Origin: Aquatica leii
Taxonomy: Eukaryota; Arthropoda; Insecta; Coleoptera; Lampyridae
Direction of reading: 5' to 3'
Length of the DNA stretch: 64,000 bases
Assembly (NCBI GenBank): GCA_035610365.1
Contig: CM069435.1
Coordinates: 9,698,001 to 9,762,000 of the forward strand
Both the position numbers and the translations under genes were made by a program. The notes under the pieces were generated by a model. That model had not been told where the DNA came from. It saw only the letters and a list, made by a program, of their open reading frames with translations, and ran no database searches. Positions 33,301 to 43,021 of this stretch are shown piece after piece; the stretch's first letter is position 1, and each line of letters begins with the position of its first letter.

Positions 33301-36300
33301 CATAGATTGGTACAGGTGCATGTTAATAAAACTTACAGTGGAATCAGAGTGGAACAAATGGGAGAAAAGTTTTTGTAAGACGTTTGAAAACAAAGGATGG
33401 TGGCCCATTAGACATGCTCTAACTTTTAAATATCAAGCAGGTTCGTTACTTGAGTATGCTTTAAAAAAAGAAAAATTGTTGTTGATTGTAAGAAAATCAA
33501 TTGATACTAGGACACTCATAGATCTTATAGCATTGGACTTACCTAATTATGTGGCTGATAAAATTAACAGAGAAAATTCACAAGGAACGAAAGATATTTA
33601 CAACGAATTAGGAAAATTAGAACATTTTGCTGGGAAAAATAAATATGATAAAAAAAAATATTATATATTCTGACGGTAGATCAATAAAAATTGAGAAAAA
33701 AAAAACCATGCCAAATCTGTGTCTGCGAGAAAAGAGGGATACTTTACCATCCAGAGGAAAATTGCTGGTTTAAAAAGAAAAATAAAAAAAACAGTTTTAA
33801 AACTGTAAATAACTTATAATTGAAAATTGAGCTGAACAAGGAGAATCCAAACAACTAGAAATGCCACCATTAATAAAAATAAAGTTAATATTAAATGGTA
33901 TTGTAAATGTTTCGGGAATTTATGATTCAGGTTCAAATGTGTCATTAATAAATGCAAAGTTATTGAAGATACACCCAAAAGAAAATACAAATAATATAAA
34001 AAAACTTAATTTGAGAACTATTAAAGGGGAGAAAAAAACAAAAAGTATGGTAACATTAAAAATAAAAATTCACAATATTGTAAGAAATATGGATGTTTTT
34101 GTAGTAGATAATGAAAACTTTAACTATGATTTTCTAATGTTGGATTGCATCAAAAACTTCAAATCAATGCAAAATGAAGAATTGAAGATCATACAATGTA
34201 ACAATCCGAAAGAAAAGACGTTAACCTCAATTGAAGAGGATATGAGAAACGAAAAACTTAAAAAATGATAAATCAAAGATAATAAATGTCAAAATTCCTG
34301 ATGTACTAGGTGAGAAAAATAAAGAAGGATTTGTATTAAACTCTGAGGTATTAAAACAAGATACTAAAACCATGAGTAAATGTGAAATAAATTTCAATGA
34401 ACATATAAACTCAGACAACATTAGAAACATTAGTAAACCATTTAGATTTATACCAACAATCAAAAATTGATAAGTTGACAGAAAAATACAAACCGGTCTT
34501 TGCGAAAGATAAACATGAGATCGGTACTGTACGAGATTATGAAGCTCACATTGACTTGATGATAGAAAAATATTGTTACAAACGTCCATACAGATGCACA
34601 CCTGAAGATAGAAAAGAAATAGAAAATCAAATATCAAAACTATTAAATAAAAATTTGATTGAGAGTTATTATAGCCCATTTGCTGCTCCAGTAACTCTAG
34701 CATATAAAAAAAAAAAGATGAAAGAAAAACAAGACTGTGTAGATTTTAAAGAATTGAACAAAATTGTCGTACCGCAATTACAACCTTTTCCGTTGATTGA
34801 GGATTTAATGATAAAAACTGTAAACTGTAAATATTTTTCTACTTTGGACATAAATTCAGCATTTTGGTCAATTCCTTTAAAGATTCAAGATAGATACAAA
34901 ACTGCATTTGTTACATAGGAAGGCCATTTCCAATGGACGTGCCTACCATTTGGGTTAAAGACTGCTCCAGTCATATTTCAAAGAATATTGCGAAACATCA
35001 TTAGAAAACACAAACTCTCTAGTTTTGCCGTAAATTTTATAGATGACATCTTAATTTTTTCGAAAACTTTTAAAGAGCATTTATTAGATCTATCGAGACT
35101 AATGGAGGCAATACGAACAGAAGGCTTTAGAATTAAATTTTCGAAATATTCTTTTGCAAGAAATCACGCCAAACATTTAGATCACATAATTGAAAACAAT
35201 TCAATCAGACCTTTGAAAGGTTATTTAACTGCTGTCAAAAACTTTCCACTTCCAAAAACAAAGAAAAATATACGACAATTCCTAGGTAAAGTAAATTTTC
35301 ATCATAAATTTGTACCACACAGTGCAATTGTTCTGGATCCTTTACATAATTTATTACGGAAAGATGTGAAATTCATATGGTCCGCAGAATGTCAGGAACC
35401 ATTTGATAAAATAAAATAATTGCTATGTTCAGAACCAATTATGAATATTTTTGACCCAGAATCACCAATAATGATTTACACGGATGCTAGTATCAAAGGA
35501 ATGGGAGCAGTGTTAAAACAAGAAGATAAAAATAGAAACAGTAAGCCAGTTGCTTATTTTTCAAAAAAGTTAACTGAAGCTCAAAAAAAGAAGAAGGCAA
35601 TATATATAGAATGTCTAGCAATAAAAGACGCTGTGAAGTATTGGCAGCACTGGCTTATGGGAAAAGAATTTATCGTATATTCAGATCAAAAACCATTAGA
35701 AAATATGAATATCAAGGCTAGAACTGTCGAAGAACTAGGAGATTTGACATATTATTTATCCCAATATAATTTTAAAATTAAATATAACCCAGGAAAATTA
35801 AACCAAGAAGCAGACTGTTTAAGCAGAAACCCAGTTCTAGAAACTCATGACAATACTGAAGATTTTTTAAAAGTTGTAAATTTAATAAACCTAGAAGATA
35901 TAAAAAATGACCAATAGACAAATCTTGACCTACAAAAAGAAAAACTTACATTTGAAAATGACATTTACTATAAAAAGGTGAGAAGAAAAAAAAAATCATA
36001 TTATCAGAAGAACCGAGCATAACTCTAATAAAAGGTGTCCACGATACTTACTGCCACATTGGAAGAACACAGATGACAAATAAAATAACAATTCTACACA
36101 GCGAAGAACATCATTGCAAACATTAAACAAATTTGCGATGAATGCGAAGTTTGTATAAAAAACAAATCAAGGAGGAAGTCAAAATATGGTTTAATGTCAA
36201 ATTTAGGTCCAGCAAAACGTTCATTTGAAATTATATCTATTGATACCATTGGAGGCTTTGGATTATCACGGTCGACAAAGAAATACTTACACCTTCTGGT

Positions 36301-37504
36301 CGATCATTTTACAAGGTATGCTTATATTCTTACATCAAGAAATCAAAGTTCTAATGATTTTATTAAACTAATAGAAAGTGTAACACAAAATTACAATATA
36401 AAATGGTGTTAACCGACCAATACTATGGTATAAATTCTAAAGAATTTTAAAAATTTTTGAAAAATGAAAACATAAAAATAGTTTTCACTGCTGTAGATTC
36501 ACCATTTTCGAATGGGCTCAATGAAAGACTAAATCAAACTTTAGTTAATAAGATAAGATGTAAGATAAATGAAAGTGATAAAAAAATAGCATGGACTACC
36601 ATTGCACATAAATGTGTAGAAAAATACAATGAAACGGAACATACAATTACAAAATTTGCTCCAAAATACCTTTTGGAAGGTAAAAATATTAATATTTTAC
36701 CAATTGAATTGAAATTAAGATGCACAACTGTTATAGGGAAGAACATAAATTGGAAAGTATACGTGGAAAACAGAAATAGATTAAATAGGAAGAAAATGAA
36801 CGAACTGAGAATTGACCATACAAAATTATGAAGATTTCTAATTCAATCTATGAAGTTGATACCGGACACAAGAAAACAAATTTAAATTAATTTTGCCTGA
36901 CGAAGAACTTAGACCAAGTTCGAAAGCTTGCATTTAAATTTTTCTAAATAAATACACCTATTACCCTAAAAATATCGTTAATATGTTTTATGGTGAAAGT
37001 TTTATGTCTAAAATTAAGTTTTGATTATATCCATGCGTATCATAAAAATATATTCGGTACTTTTGATGGTACTTACAAAATTTATTCCAATTTCTCGCTC
37101 CCAGACCTCATCGTTCATAATACCTGCGTTATTTACTAATATGTCGATGTTGTTAAACGTATTTACGGTGGATTCAAAAGCTTCTACAATTCATAATCGT
37201 TACATAACAATGATTTTCTGAAGTAATAGTACCTGTAAATTGTTCTCTATCGGTTACATCGGTTCTAACAAATATTGTTCGATTTTTACCAAATTCTTTA
37301 TTTATCTCGTCGACGGCGCGATTTCCTCTTTCCTCGCTTATATCAGCTAGTGTAACCGCCTATGATATTACAAGATAACATTTTATTTTTAACACTGTTC
37401 TTACGTACTCGCAATCCGTTGCGTAATAGTTCTTTTGCGTATTGAAGACCAATTCCAGCTGCTCCTCCTGTAATTAATGCGACACAACCTTTTACCGCTT
37501 TCAT
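24369..37504 (-). CDS. SDR gene A: 15-hydroxyprostaglandin dehydrogenase-like, NAD-dependent
   Basis: Five coding exons on the minus strand: 37409-37504, 37233-37359, 37077-37183, 24556-24887 and 24369-24504; all splice sites are GT-AG, phases fit, product about 265 aa. Classical SDR motifs: TGGAAGIG at residues 12-19 (cofactor loop), Asp38 after the second beta strand (NAD preference), NNAG 92-95, catalytic Ser141, Tyr154 and Lys158 (YVATK). Length, motif spacing and the IPKY..GVIVNVAST block match 15-PGDH-like proteins of insects, which oxidise secondary alcohols; the substrate is unknown. Start chosen at 37504 because MKAVKGCVALITGG leads straight into the fold. Intron 3 is 12.2 kb and full of transposons. 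Paralogue of the gene at 45476. Confidence 0.9.
24888..25240. other. AT-rich start of SDR gene A intron 3, possible LTR
   Basis: AT-rich sequence just after the exon-4 acceptor side. Because a primer-binding site follows at 25241, its last part may be a Gypsy LTR (candidate start near TGTTTTTGAGTGCCC at 25112), but no second copy is recognisable. Confidence 0.3.
25241..25258 (+). other. Retroelement primer-binding site (tRNA-Lys type)
   Basis: TGGCGCCCAACGTGGGGC equals the 18-base primer-binding site complementary to the 3' end of tRNA-Lys(1,2) used by several retroelements. It marks the 5' end of the internal region of a Gypsy-like element whose gag begins at about 25417. Confidence 0.75.
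25309..26250 (+). pseudogene. Gypsy-like gag remnant (first element in SDR gene A intron)
   Basis: An open frame at 25309-25797 has a likely start at 25417 (MAEKNTVVRRSQAKV), an acidic stretch and Lys/Phe/Glu-rich coiled coil (KKFENMEKKFKSIDKK). It goes on in other frames with NIKAFKGFSEIVRNYDMAV and a damaged knuckle, HKYYYWHNHRLHDNK, where Cys residues would be expected. Protease-like sequence is too decayed to name. The element's pol probably resumes at 31540. Confidence 0.5.
26794..27020. repeat. Direct repeat copy 1 (~230 bp) left of the DUF7869-type transposon
   Basis: Matches 30713-30935 at a clearly high level, for example AAGAAACCGGAAKTRG and the shared stretch TTTTTAACAGTTTTTCTTATAT. 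It ends near the left end of the DNA transposon. Confidence 0.85.
27155..27449 (+). repeat. Left subterminal motif cluster
   Basis: About six copies of TTGTGTCANTTTTCNTG-like words: 27155 (TGTGTCAGTTTTCTTT), 27203 (AGTGTCACTTTAG), 27270 (TTGTGACAGTTTTCG), 27330 (AAAAGTGACACTTTTCTTG, a palindromic form), 27394 (TTGTGTCAGTTTTCCTG) and 27432 (ATTGTGTCGTTTTTCTTG). Probably transposase-binding sites. Confidence 0.7.
27565..30060 (+). CDS. 831-aa candidate DDE-type transposase (DUF7869-like)
   Basis: A single uninterrupted ORF. The N-terminal ~260 residues are acidic and low-complexity; residues ~255-300 hold a basic region and a Cys cluster (CNEKCRLQC); CDLC lies at about 493. The C-terminal half has an RNase-H-fold look: VATYDLQAVLPAP (Asp548), VLYSDNCCGQQKN (Asp628) and GHTQNEGDNVHSVID (Glu668 and Asp670), a D-80-D-40-E arrangement. 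I recall these blocks from the DUF7869 family, repetitive in arthropods; the transposase role is inference. A likely 5' UTR intron runs from GTAAGT (27294) to TTTAG (27557), just before the start. It lies antisense within intron 3 of SDR gene A. An intact ORF amid decayed elements suggests recent arrival. Confidence 0.72.
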   Translation: MNPLQGYRGRKILAAVAAADIENREKSDKSIISITMETKGCEQSCDWTNEEANKKLGNFDKVKKTLIGEEKNNAESVKLNRNSSNGRQQTNTNNDGNQIFEDNYNNREGEGQENVTEVPELPDKTVQEVQTIRHYGWKCAEEETTEQENASEQTKLNETIPENQGTHFRWQCTENSHAMRLRLQRVKSNAQEESADETVDDSDLDPDFLKPSSSDSENVSKSSGSKENEIIINETEGVESDNTQADNKGKCKKRKANPAEWRKTKAKILRNNGKPYTSSSIRKLKMPERKIRPACNEKCRLQCSSKTEEDKRVKIFNKYWSLDSLKSQREFISRSMTAVKPQYQYKREGSRRQCNQAFHFVINKVNVRVCKYFFKATLDINDRPIRTVIVKLKEGFLQEDLRGKHGHHSKIDPTIKDGVIAHINTNPRIDSHYLRAQTTREYIEGGKSLADFHRDYKNECSEKNVPFANLTMYSRIFNNNFNISFFTPKKDQCDLCSSYNNAREEEKEAIQEKYDKHLKEKVLSRVEKEEDKKKAKESEGKIIVATYDLQAVLPAPKGDTSAFYYKSKINSYNLTVTELQSDYVECFFWHEGQGNRGAIEIGSGVLKYLEEKCNTKNDDNLEIVLYSDNCCGQQKNKFVIRMYLNAVQKFKIKSITHKFLIRGHTQNEGDNVHSVIDKSIKRALKSGLIYIPTDYVRLIRSSRKTGNPYKVPELGYEDFVDLKKLSQQMGSNYNKTSHKEIIKTSDIKVIRVQKTDPGILFVKTTYDQKEYAQINVNNTRRRQESISEIKCVPAYKKKMDISAIKQAHIESLISAKQIPTLYKPIYESMFM
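30203..30283 (-). repeat. Right subterminal motif cluster (inverted)
   Basis: Reverse-orientation copies of the left motif: CTTGAAAAGTGGCATAAA (30203), CTTGAAAGGTCACAAC (30227) and CAAGAAAAGTGACATAA (30267). They face the left cluster, as expected for a transposon's two ends. Confidence 0.7.
30485..30985. repeat. Two tRNA-like (B-box) fragments, SINE-like
   Basis: GGTTCAAATCC at 30508-30518, followed by AGCCTACGACAATTTTTTTT, and GTTTCGAATCC at 30946-30956, followed by TACCTGCGACGATTTTTTT. Both resemble a Pol III B box plus the same short tail and T run, so they are probably two copies of one tRNA-derived repeat. No full tRNA cloverleaf is formed. Confidence 0.45.
30713..30935. repeat. Direct repeat copy 2 (~230 bp) right of the DUF7869-type transposon
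   Basis: Second copy of the block at 26794-27020. It is followed at about 30945 by a tRNA-like GTTTCGAATCC word and a T run. It does not coincide with the transposon end at 30310, so it is not a simple target-site duplication. Confidence 0.8.
30986..31539. other. Intronic DNA with no clear gene
   Basis: AT-rich, with a short palindrome TGTGGTGACCACA near 31140 and a GC-richer patch (31260-31350) that includes CTGGCGCCC. It may be the LTR or leader of one of the Gypsy elements, but no repeat partner was found. Confidence 0.3.
31540..32430 (+). pseudogene. Decayed Gypsy pol (RT to RNase H), likely same element as 25241
   Basis: With many stops, the plus strand reads MIEEF*KMLENGVVEYSLTS, VVVKKKDGSLRLCLDL, then FHVHYIDDVLVYSS (RT catalytic YIDD, about 31890), KNSVKYLGYKVSKNRV and TDASSF (RNase H, about 32320). 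Block order is that of Ty3/Gypsy pol. It has the same strand and intron as the gag at 25309; the DUF7869-type transposon and repeats lie between, so a split element is likely but unproven. Confidence 0.6.
32730..33790 (+). pseudogene. Gypsy gag (second element)
   Basis: Starts MERLRFDFVVKPTADGKSN and continues with isolated stops to 33673: KFNGRNSNAYQ, WYRCMLIKL, NKWEKSFCKTFENKGWWPIR (typical retrotransposon capsid), then ESLEYALKKEKLL-like sequence. A CCHC-like knuckle, CQIC..KRGILYHPEENCWF, follows at about 33705-33770. Confidence 0.65.
33861..34268 (+). pseudogene. Gypsy retropepsin (second element)
   Basis: A 135-codon frame with GIYDSGSNVSLINAKLL (active-site DSG in place of DTG) and a second block, YDFLMLDCIKNF, where ILGxD would be expected. 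The sequence stays open throughout but ends at a stop before RT. Confidence 0.7.
34475..35419 (+). pseudogene. Gypsy reverse transcriptase (second element)
   Basis: Two frames separated by an in-frame stop at 34916-34918. The first has NKNLIESYYSPFAAPVTLAY and FSTLDINSAFWSIPL (first catalytic Asp). The second has FIDDILIFSKTFKEHL (catalytic pair), FRIKFSKYSFA and PKTKKNIRQFLG. The TAG interrupts AFVT..GHFQWTCLPFGL, which otherwise reads through in the same frame. A single point mutation therefore explains the break. Confidence 0.85.
35420..35917 (+). pseudogene. Gypsy RNase H (second element)
   Basis: Same frame as RT after a stop (TAA at 35417-35419). Blocks: MIYTDASIKGMGAVLKQ, VAYFSKKLTEAQKK, ECLAIKDAVKYWQHWLMG, IVYSDQKPLENM and LNQEADCLSRNP. 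All are standard for Ty3/Gypsy RNase H, with Asp/Glu/Asp residues in place. Confidence 0.85.
36010..36835 (+). pseudogene. Gypsy integrase (second element)
   Basis: The zinc region (HDTYCHIGRTQM and CDECEVCIKNK, about 36040-36170) is frame-shifted. The core has IISIDTIGGFGLSRSTKKYL (first Asp, about 36240) and DSPFSNGLNERLNQTLVNKI (catalytic Glu, about 36510). The second Asp block, TDQYYGINSKEF, follows a stop near 36410. The C-terminal end reads KNINWKVYVENRNRLNRKKM. Confidence 0.75.
36836..37076. other. End of SDR gene A intron 3
   Basis: AT-rich sequence between the Gypsy integrase and SDR exon 3. The first part still reads like a polyprotein tail (SNSIYEVDTGHKK). No LTR is identified. 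Confidence 0.4.
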
Positions 37505-38889
37505 GTTTTCTTAATTCGAAATATTTTTACACGAGTGTGTGGTTTGTTATTGTTTATAATCCTTACTAAATTAATGTAGATAGCATTAATTATCTGTGTT
37601 TGTGTAACTGTTCTCTTAAACTATATGAGCAATAGCGTTGTGCGCATTTTCTACATTTACTATTTTGACTAATTAAAAACCGTTCATGTACAACAGTAAA
37701 CGTTTATCCTTGGTCTTCTACGAGGACACCGCATATGTAAGTAATTACAATAAAAAACTATCGTAATACTAAAATAATATTTTGGCGTCAATTCCCAATG
37801 AAATGATTTTTTTCGCATGTGTATCAATTTTGAATTTTGATGACATTTTTGTTTATGCGCATTTACGTTTTTGTATTGTTGCTACCGGTTGTTGATGTTT
37901 ATGTTTACTTGAAGCGGTTTAATTCTTTTTTTAATAGCAATTTTTTCAAGGTCTTTAACTAGTATTTTATTTTTGTTTTTCAAACCTTTAGCGAAATTAA
38001 ATCGGTAACAGCTATTTGCATACATATATACATATTATGTATATGACTGTATACTTACACAGTTATCATTGCACACACGTGTTATATAAAAAAGCAGTAC
38101 AATCTCAAGGACCTCGACACAGTCATTATAAACTCTAAATTTGAATAAACTAAAATCTAAATCAACAATTAAATTAAAATGGCGCGATCAATTGTAAAAG
38201 GAAATGCGCTTAAAATCAACAATAATAAAAGTTTATATCGAACTATAATAAACTATAAATTGTTGACATCACGTCAAGTTCAAGATTAAAATATTGAACA
38301 ATATGCCACAGAATTAAAAATTCCGGTTGCGTCATGTGAATTTGTAAACAAAAGGTTGAAATGAAAATTTAAACTTTATGATCCATACATGAAATTAAAC
38401 ATGAAGCAAAAGTGTTTAAAATTAAAATAAAATGTAAACAGAATCTTGGGATACATCACGTAACGAAATATTTTTTATAACTAATGAGGTTAGTATAGGT
38501 CAAAAATTTGTAAAAAATAAAATGATTAATTTAGTTCTGTTTTCAAAATATCATATAAATTTGAGTTCTTAAGTTAGAGAACTAACTTAGAACATAGTTT
38601 TTCCCAACCTGCATACAGATATTGCAAGATTCTTAACTTTAATATCAGACAAACGTGTAGTGTACCTACTAATATTTTTTTTTGTTACTTTATTTGTTCG
38701 TTTAGAACTTATAACTAAGATAAAAACGTATTTCGGTGTTGGATGGTATTAATGTTGTAACCGAAGCTACTAATGTTTAACAAAAAATAAAAAATTAAAA
38801 TTTAATTTATTTACCTAAAATTACTTTTTGAAGTCGATGCCATTGAAGTTAAATTTATTACAAATGCCAAAGGTAAGGTAAATTAAATT
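37505..38889. other. Intergenic region upstream of SDR gene A
   Basis: AT-rich and without recognisable coding sequence. It should contain the SDR gene A promoter just above 37504 (minus strand). A TATA-type signal on the other strand lies near 38086 (see separate entry). Confidence 0.4.
38083..38185 (+). promoter_or_regulatory. TATA-containing promoter-like cluster
   Basis: TATATAAAAAAGCAG at 38084-38098 is followed at about +30 by ACACAGTCATT, an initiator-like word, then TGAATAAACT. A very short ORF (37 codons, MARSIVKGNALKINNN) starts at 38179. It could be an unknown promoter or part of a solo LTR; no transcript evidence is possible here. Confidence 0.25.
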
Positions 38890-38968
38890 AAATGTAAGTT
38901 TAACTTTATTCATTGCCATTTGCCTTACAAATTTGGTCGTGTTGTCTATACATATATACTACATTTTC

Positions 38969-39748
38969 TTATCCCTTCTCCCCCCTTAACTTTTTCCTCC
39001 TGCTCCATACTTCCTCCATCCATTCCGCTCCTTTTCCGTTTTCATCTAAGATATCCACTATTTTCATCACCTCTTCTCTTAGTTCCCTGCATCTCTTTCT
39101 CATGTGGTTAAGGTCTTCCGTTTCTTCTCCACATAGCCTGCACAACTTTTCTGGTTCTTCTCTCCAATATTTGTTCCCTAACTCCTCGTTGCCACATCTG
39201 AACCTTGCCACCATTTTTTTCCTTTTGTTGCTTTTAATCTCACTGTCTTTTAAATATTCCGGCACCCCTTCCCCCTTGATATCTTTATAATTCCTATTAT
39301 ATCTGCCCTCTTTTATCTTTGTCCATCTTTCTTGTTTTTCGATGTCTCTATCTCTCCTTATTATTTCTTCCCTTATCCCTACTCCCTCTTCTCTTAATCT
39401 CTCTACTTCTTCACTCGCGTACCCGTTTCTTTTATAATACTCTTCTTTGCCCTCCTGCCCGTACTTCACTTTCCCTCCCTTTATCTCTTTCCAACATTCT
39501 TGCAGTATATTGCAATCTGTTCATTCCCTCAGTTCTTCCTCGTATTTTATTGCTCTTTTTCCTGTCTCAATCCTTATTTTTTCTATCTGAACCTCCTCTC
39601 TCACAATATACCCCGGTGTATCCCTGTCCAATCCTAACACCCATCTCCAGTATTTTTCCTGTAGCCCCTCTACCTCCCTCCACTCCCTCCAGCCCCATAT
39701 TTCCGCTCCATACATTACCACCCCCTTTATTAATTTTTCGAACAGCAA
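38969..39748 (-). pseudogene. LINE C-terminal region with Cys/His motif
   Basis: Frames 39748-39521 (VVMYGAEIWGWREW, WRWVLGLDRDTPGYIV) and 39469-38969 (MVARFRCGNEELGNKYW, CRLCGEETEDLNHMRKRC). The C-x2-C...H-x4-C motif is the usual C-terminal zinc-type motif of LINE ORF2. Confidence 0.75.
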
Positions 39749-40703
39749 TTTTCTTTTTTTATATCCATCTTGAATATTCTTTCCCCCACACCCCAGACTT
39801 GTCCTATTAGCCTGTTTCCTTTCTTCACCCTTTTCTTTATGTGTTCTCCCTCTTTATTATCCTGTTTCATCGTGTAGCCCAGGTATGTAAATTCCTTCAC
39901 TTGTTGCACTTTCTCATCACTCCATCTCCACTCCTTTCTTTTTCTTTTCCCCCCTCCTTTTCTGAATATCATTATCTTTGTTTTCTCCGTGTTTACTTCC
40001 ATTTCTTTTTTTTTCATATATTTCTCTAGCGTTTTCATCATCTCTTTCATTTCCTTTTTCTCCTTAGCCACCAGCACTATGTCATCCGCATACGCCAACG
40101 ACCATACCTTAGCTTTCCCTACCACTATCCTTCTTGTCTGTTGTCCTCTCATTGTTTCTTCCAGATCCCCCGTATATACCGAGAACAGGCTTGGGCTCAG
40201 TGGACATCCTTGCCTCAACCCTCTCTTTGTTATGAATTTCCCACTCTCTTCCCCATTCACTTTAACCCTGCTTCTCGTTTCTTCGTATATTTACTCTATT
40301 CTTTGTATTAATCTTTCATTGATTTTTTTTCTTTTCATATATTCCCACAGCTTTTCTCTATTCACTTTGTCAAAAGCAGCTTTTAGGTCTACCATTTTCC
40401 CTTTTTTTTTTCTAGTTCTTTATTTGCTAAGTGTTTCATTATATATATGTTGTCTATCGCCCTTCTTCCTTTTCTGAATCCCGCTTGTCCGTCTGGTACC
40501 AAACTTCTTTCCTCTATTTCCTTCTGTAATCTTTCTTGCAGTATTGTCGCGTACAATTTGTATGCCGAGCTCAATAGTGTTACCCCTCTATAATTCTCGA
40601 CTTTATTTTTTTCGCTTTTTTTATGTATTAGGCATATTATTCCCTCTCTCCATCTCTCTGGGAATCCTTCCCCTTTCCATATTTTGTTTATTATTTCCGT
40701 CAT
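39730..40703 (-). pseudogene. LINE reverse transcriptase
   Basis: Frame 40703-40389 has ERWREGIICLIHKKS, VENYRGVTLLSSAYKLYATI and PDGQAGFRKGRRAIDNIY. Frame 40260-39730 has GLRQGCPLSPSLFSVYTGDL, SLAYADDIVLVAKEKKEM (catalytic YADD, about 40080-40090) and EVNTEKTKIM, then FTYLGYTM. This is standard non-LTR RT order. The AG-rich coding gives unusually many Lys, Glu, Met and Arg residues. Confidence 0.88.
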
Positions 40704-41375
40704 CCTTTTTGCTACATTTTCTCCCCCGTATATCCACTCTTCTCCTTGTATCCCATCTTCTCCCGTCGCCTTTCCTTTTTTTATATTCTTTATCGCCTCT
40801 ATTACTTCTTCCTCTCTTATTCTATTCCTATCTCCTTCTTCTTGACTTACTACCGCGTCTTTCTTTTTTTCTTTTTCCTGATTTTGTTATTCCCCTCCCA
40901 ACAGGTTCCGAAAATATATCTCCCATTCTTTAATTTTTATTCCCTTTGTCGTCCTGTTTTTTTTCCTCTGCTTCTTTAGGTACTTCCATACATCTTCTTC
41001 CGTTTTTATTCCTGTAATCTGCTCCTCTTGTTTCTTTTTGTTTTCCTCCTTCTTTCTGTCGCATGTTTTTTTGTATATTTTTACTGCTTCTTTGTATTCT
41101 TCTTTTTCTTTCTTCCCTTTTTTCCACCGTCTTAATGCTCTTCTTGCATTTTCTTTGCTTCCTTGCATTCCTTATCCCACCATTTCTTCTATCCAGTTTT
41201 CCCTCTTCCATTTTCTAAATCTGACTCTCTCTGTTGCTTTCTCCATCATCTCTCTCATTTCCTCTACACTTTCTTGTAATTCCTTCCCTATCCATACCGT
41301 TTTCCCTATTCTCTTTTTATATCTTTTTATACTCTCTTCTGTCCACTTTTTTTTAGTTATGTACTTCTCCTCTTC

Positions 41376-42192
41376 CTATCTCTCTTCTCTTTCCCTTCCT
41401 TCCATTGTCAATTCCAGTGGTTGATGGTCTGACTCTACCCTTTCTCCCACCTTAAATGTCTTTACCTTTTCTGCGGCCTCTTGATTTGTCATTACAAAAT
41501 CTATTATTGATTCTCCCCTTCCTCCTATGTACGTAAATTCCCCCTTTCCATCTTCTTCTCTGTTCCCGTTCATTATTTCCCACCCTTTTTCGTTGCACAA
41601 TTCTAGCTGTTCCTCTCCCTTGTTATTTATCACCTTGTTCTTTGTTTGTCTCTTTCCTGTCCCTTTTCTTTCTTGTATTCCCCCTCTTCCCCTATTCTTG
41701 CGTTGAAGTCTCCTCCTACTATTATCAATCCCTCTTCCCTCTCTTCTATCATCTCTTCTATGTTTTTTCTTGTCTCTTTCATTCTACTGCTGTAAACCGT
41801 CACTACTTTTATTTTTGTTTTTCCCCACTGCATGTTCCTTTCAACAACTCCTCTTCTCTGTTGCACTTTCTCCTTCTTTTCCTGGTTCAACCATTTTTTT
41901 CTTATTCCCGTTATTATCCCCCCTTGCTCTCCATTTTTCTTTTCTCTTTCTGCATGTTGCACCACCCACTCAAATTCCTCCGGCAACTCTTTTCCCACCA
42001 CTCCCATTCTTTTTCTTCCATCCATGTTTCCTGTAATCCCACTACATCCTGTTCCTTGATGTACTTCCAGAAATCATGTTCCTTGTTTTTTATTCCTGCT
42101 ACGTTCCAGAACAATACTCTCAGCTCACTCACCTCCCCCCGTGCTTCTTCTGCACTTTCTTTTTTTCTCCCTTCTTTTTTTTCCATTTCCAT
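41376..42192 (-). pseudogene. LINE AP-type endonuclease
   Basis: Blocks on the minus strand: LRVLFWNVAGIKNKE (Asn), DVVGLQETWM (catalytic Glu, about 42045), KVVTVYSS, IIVGGDFNARIGEEGE (Asp/Asn, about 41700), IIDFVMTN (Asp) and VESDHQPLEL (Asp-His). All catalytic residues of an APE-like endonuclease are present across frames 42192-41914, 42025-41630 and 41633-41376. It would nick target DNA to prime reverse transcription. Confidence 0.85.
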
Positions 42193-42457
42193 CTCTCATT
42201 ATTCCTTTTCTTTGCCGTTTCGTCAACTTTCCCTCCTTTACCACCTCCCCTTTGCCCTTTAGTTTTTTGCCTTTTGGTTCCCCACTTTCTCTTCTCTTTC
42301 TCTGCACAGTTCCCTATCCTTGTCGTTCCATATGTATCTGTCTCCGTCTATCTCCATTTTTCTGTACCCTACCCCTCTTTTTCCTTCCGCTCTTTTTCCA
42401 CCGCTATGTTCATTATTTCTCTTTGCACTCTTCTTTCCTCCCATGTCAAATCGTGAC

Positions 42458-43021
42458 TTATATATATATTCTTGTATTCTTTAATTTCTTCTTCTCCTCC
42501 ATTACCTTCTGTTTTTTCCATCCTCCGATTTCCGCCACCACCATCTCAATTTTCTTCTCTTTGTTTATTACTGTCACTTTTTCACCTCTACTTTTACATT
42601 TAATTTTTCTTCCAGCATCACTGCTAAATCTTTTGTGGTTTTTCACTTCTCCACCCCTTTATCACAATATTATTCTTTCTTTTCCATCTTTCCTCGTCTT
42701 CCGCTTTTTCTCCAGTTTTTCTATTCTCTCCACCAGTTTCTCTTTTTCTTTCTCCCACTTCTTTTCTCTTTCTCCCATTTCTTTTTTCATTTCTTTCATT
42801 TCTTGTCTTATTCCTTGCATATTTTCTTCCATCTGTTTCATCATTTCTCTCATTAATTCTTTTAACTCCTCCATTTCTTTCCTTCCTCCTTCTGTTCTTG
42901 AGGTTTTTCCTTCGCTCTCCTTCGATATCTTTTTAATGTCTGGTGATCTTATTGTTTTCTTTCCTCTTTCAAATATTTGTTGCTTTCCTTTTTTCTCTTC
43001 CTCTCGCTCTCTTTTATTCAT
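42458..43021 (-). pseudogene. LINE ORF1 (coiled-coil protein)
   Basis: Frame 43021-42662 starts MNKREREEEKKGKQQIFERG and is nearly all Lys/Glu/Met/Arg with heptad periodicity (MEELKELMREMMKQMEENM), a long coiled coil. Frame 42646-42458 continues with GEKVTVINKEKKIEMVVAEI, which could be the RNA-binding part. ORF1 proteins coat the LINE RNA. The break between frames lies near 42655. Confidence 0.65.

Larger units (their letters stand above)
32730..36900 (+). mobile_element. Second Ty3/Gypsy element in SDR gene A intron 3
   Basis: A nearly complete gag-pol in plus orientation: gag from 32730, zinc knuckle about 33700, protease 33861, RT 34475-35419, RNase H 35420-35917, integrase 36020-36830. 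A handful of stops and frameshifts break it. LTRs were not recognisable on either side. It lies antisense to SDR gene A and is far better preserved than the pol fragment at 31540. Confidence 0.85.
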
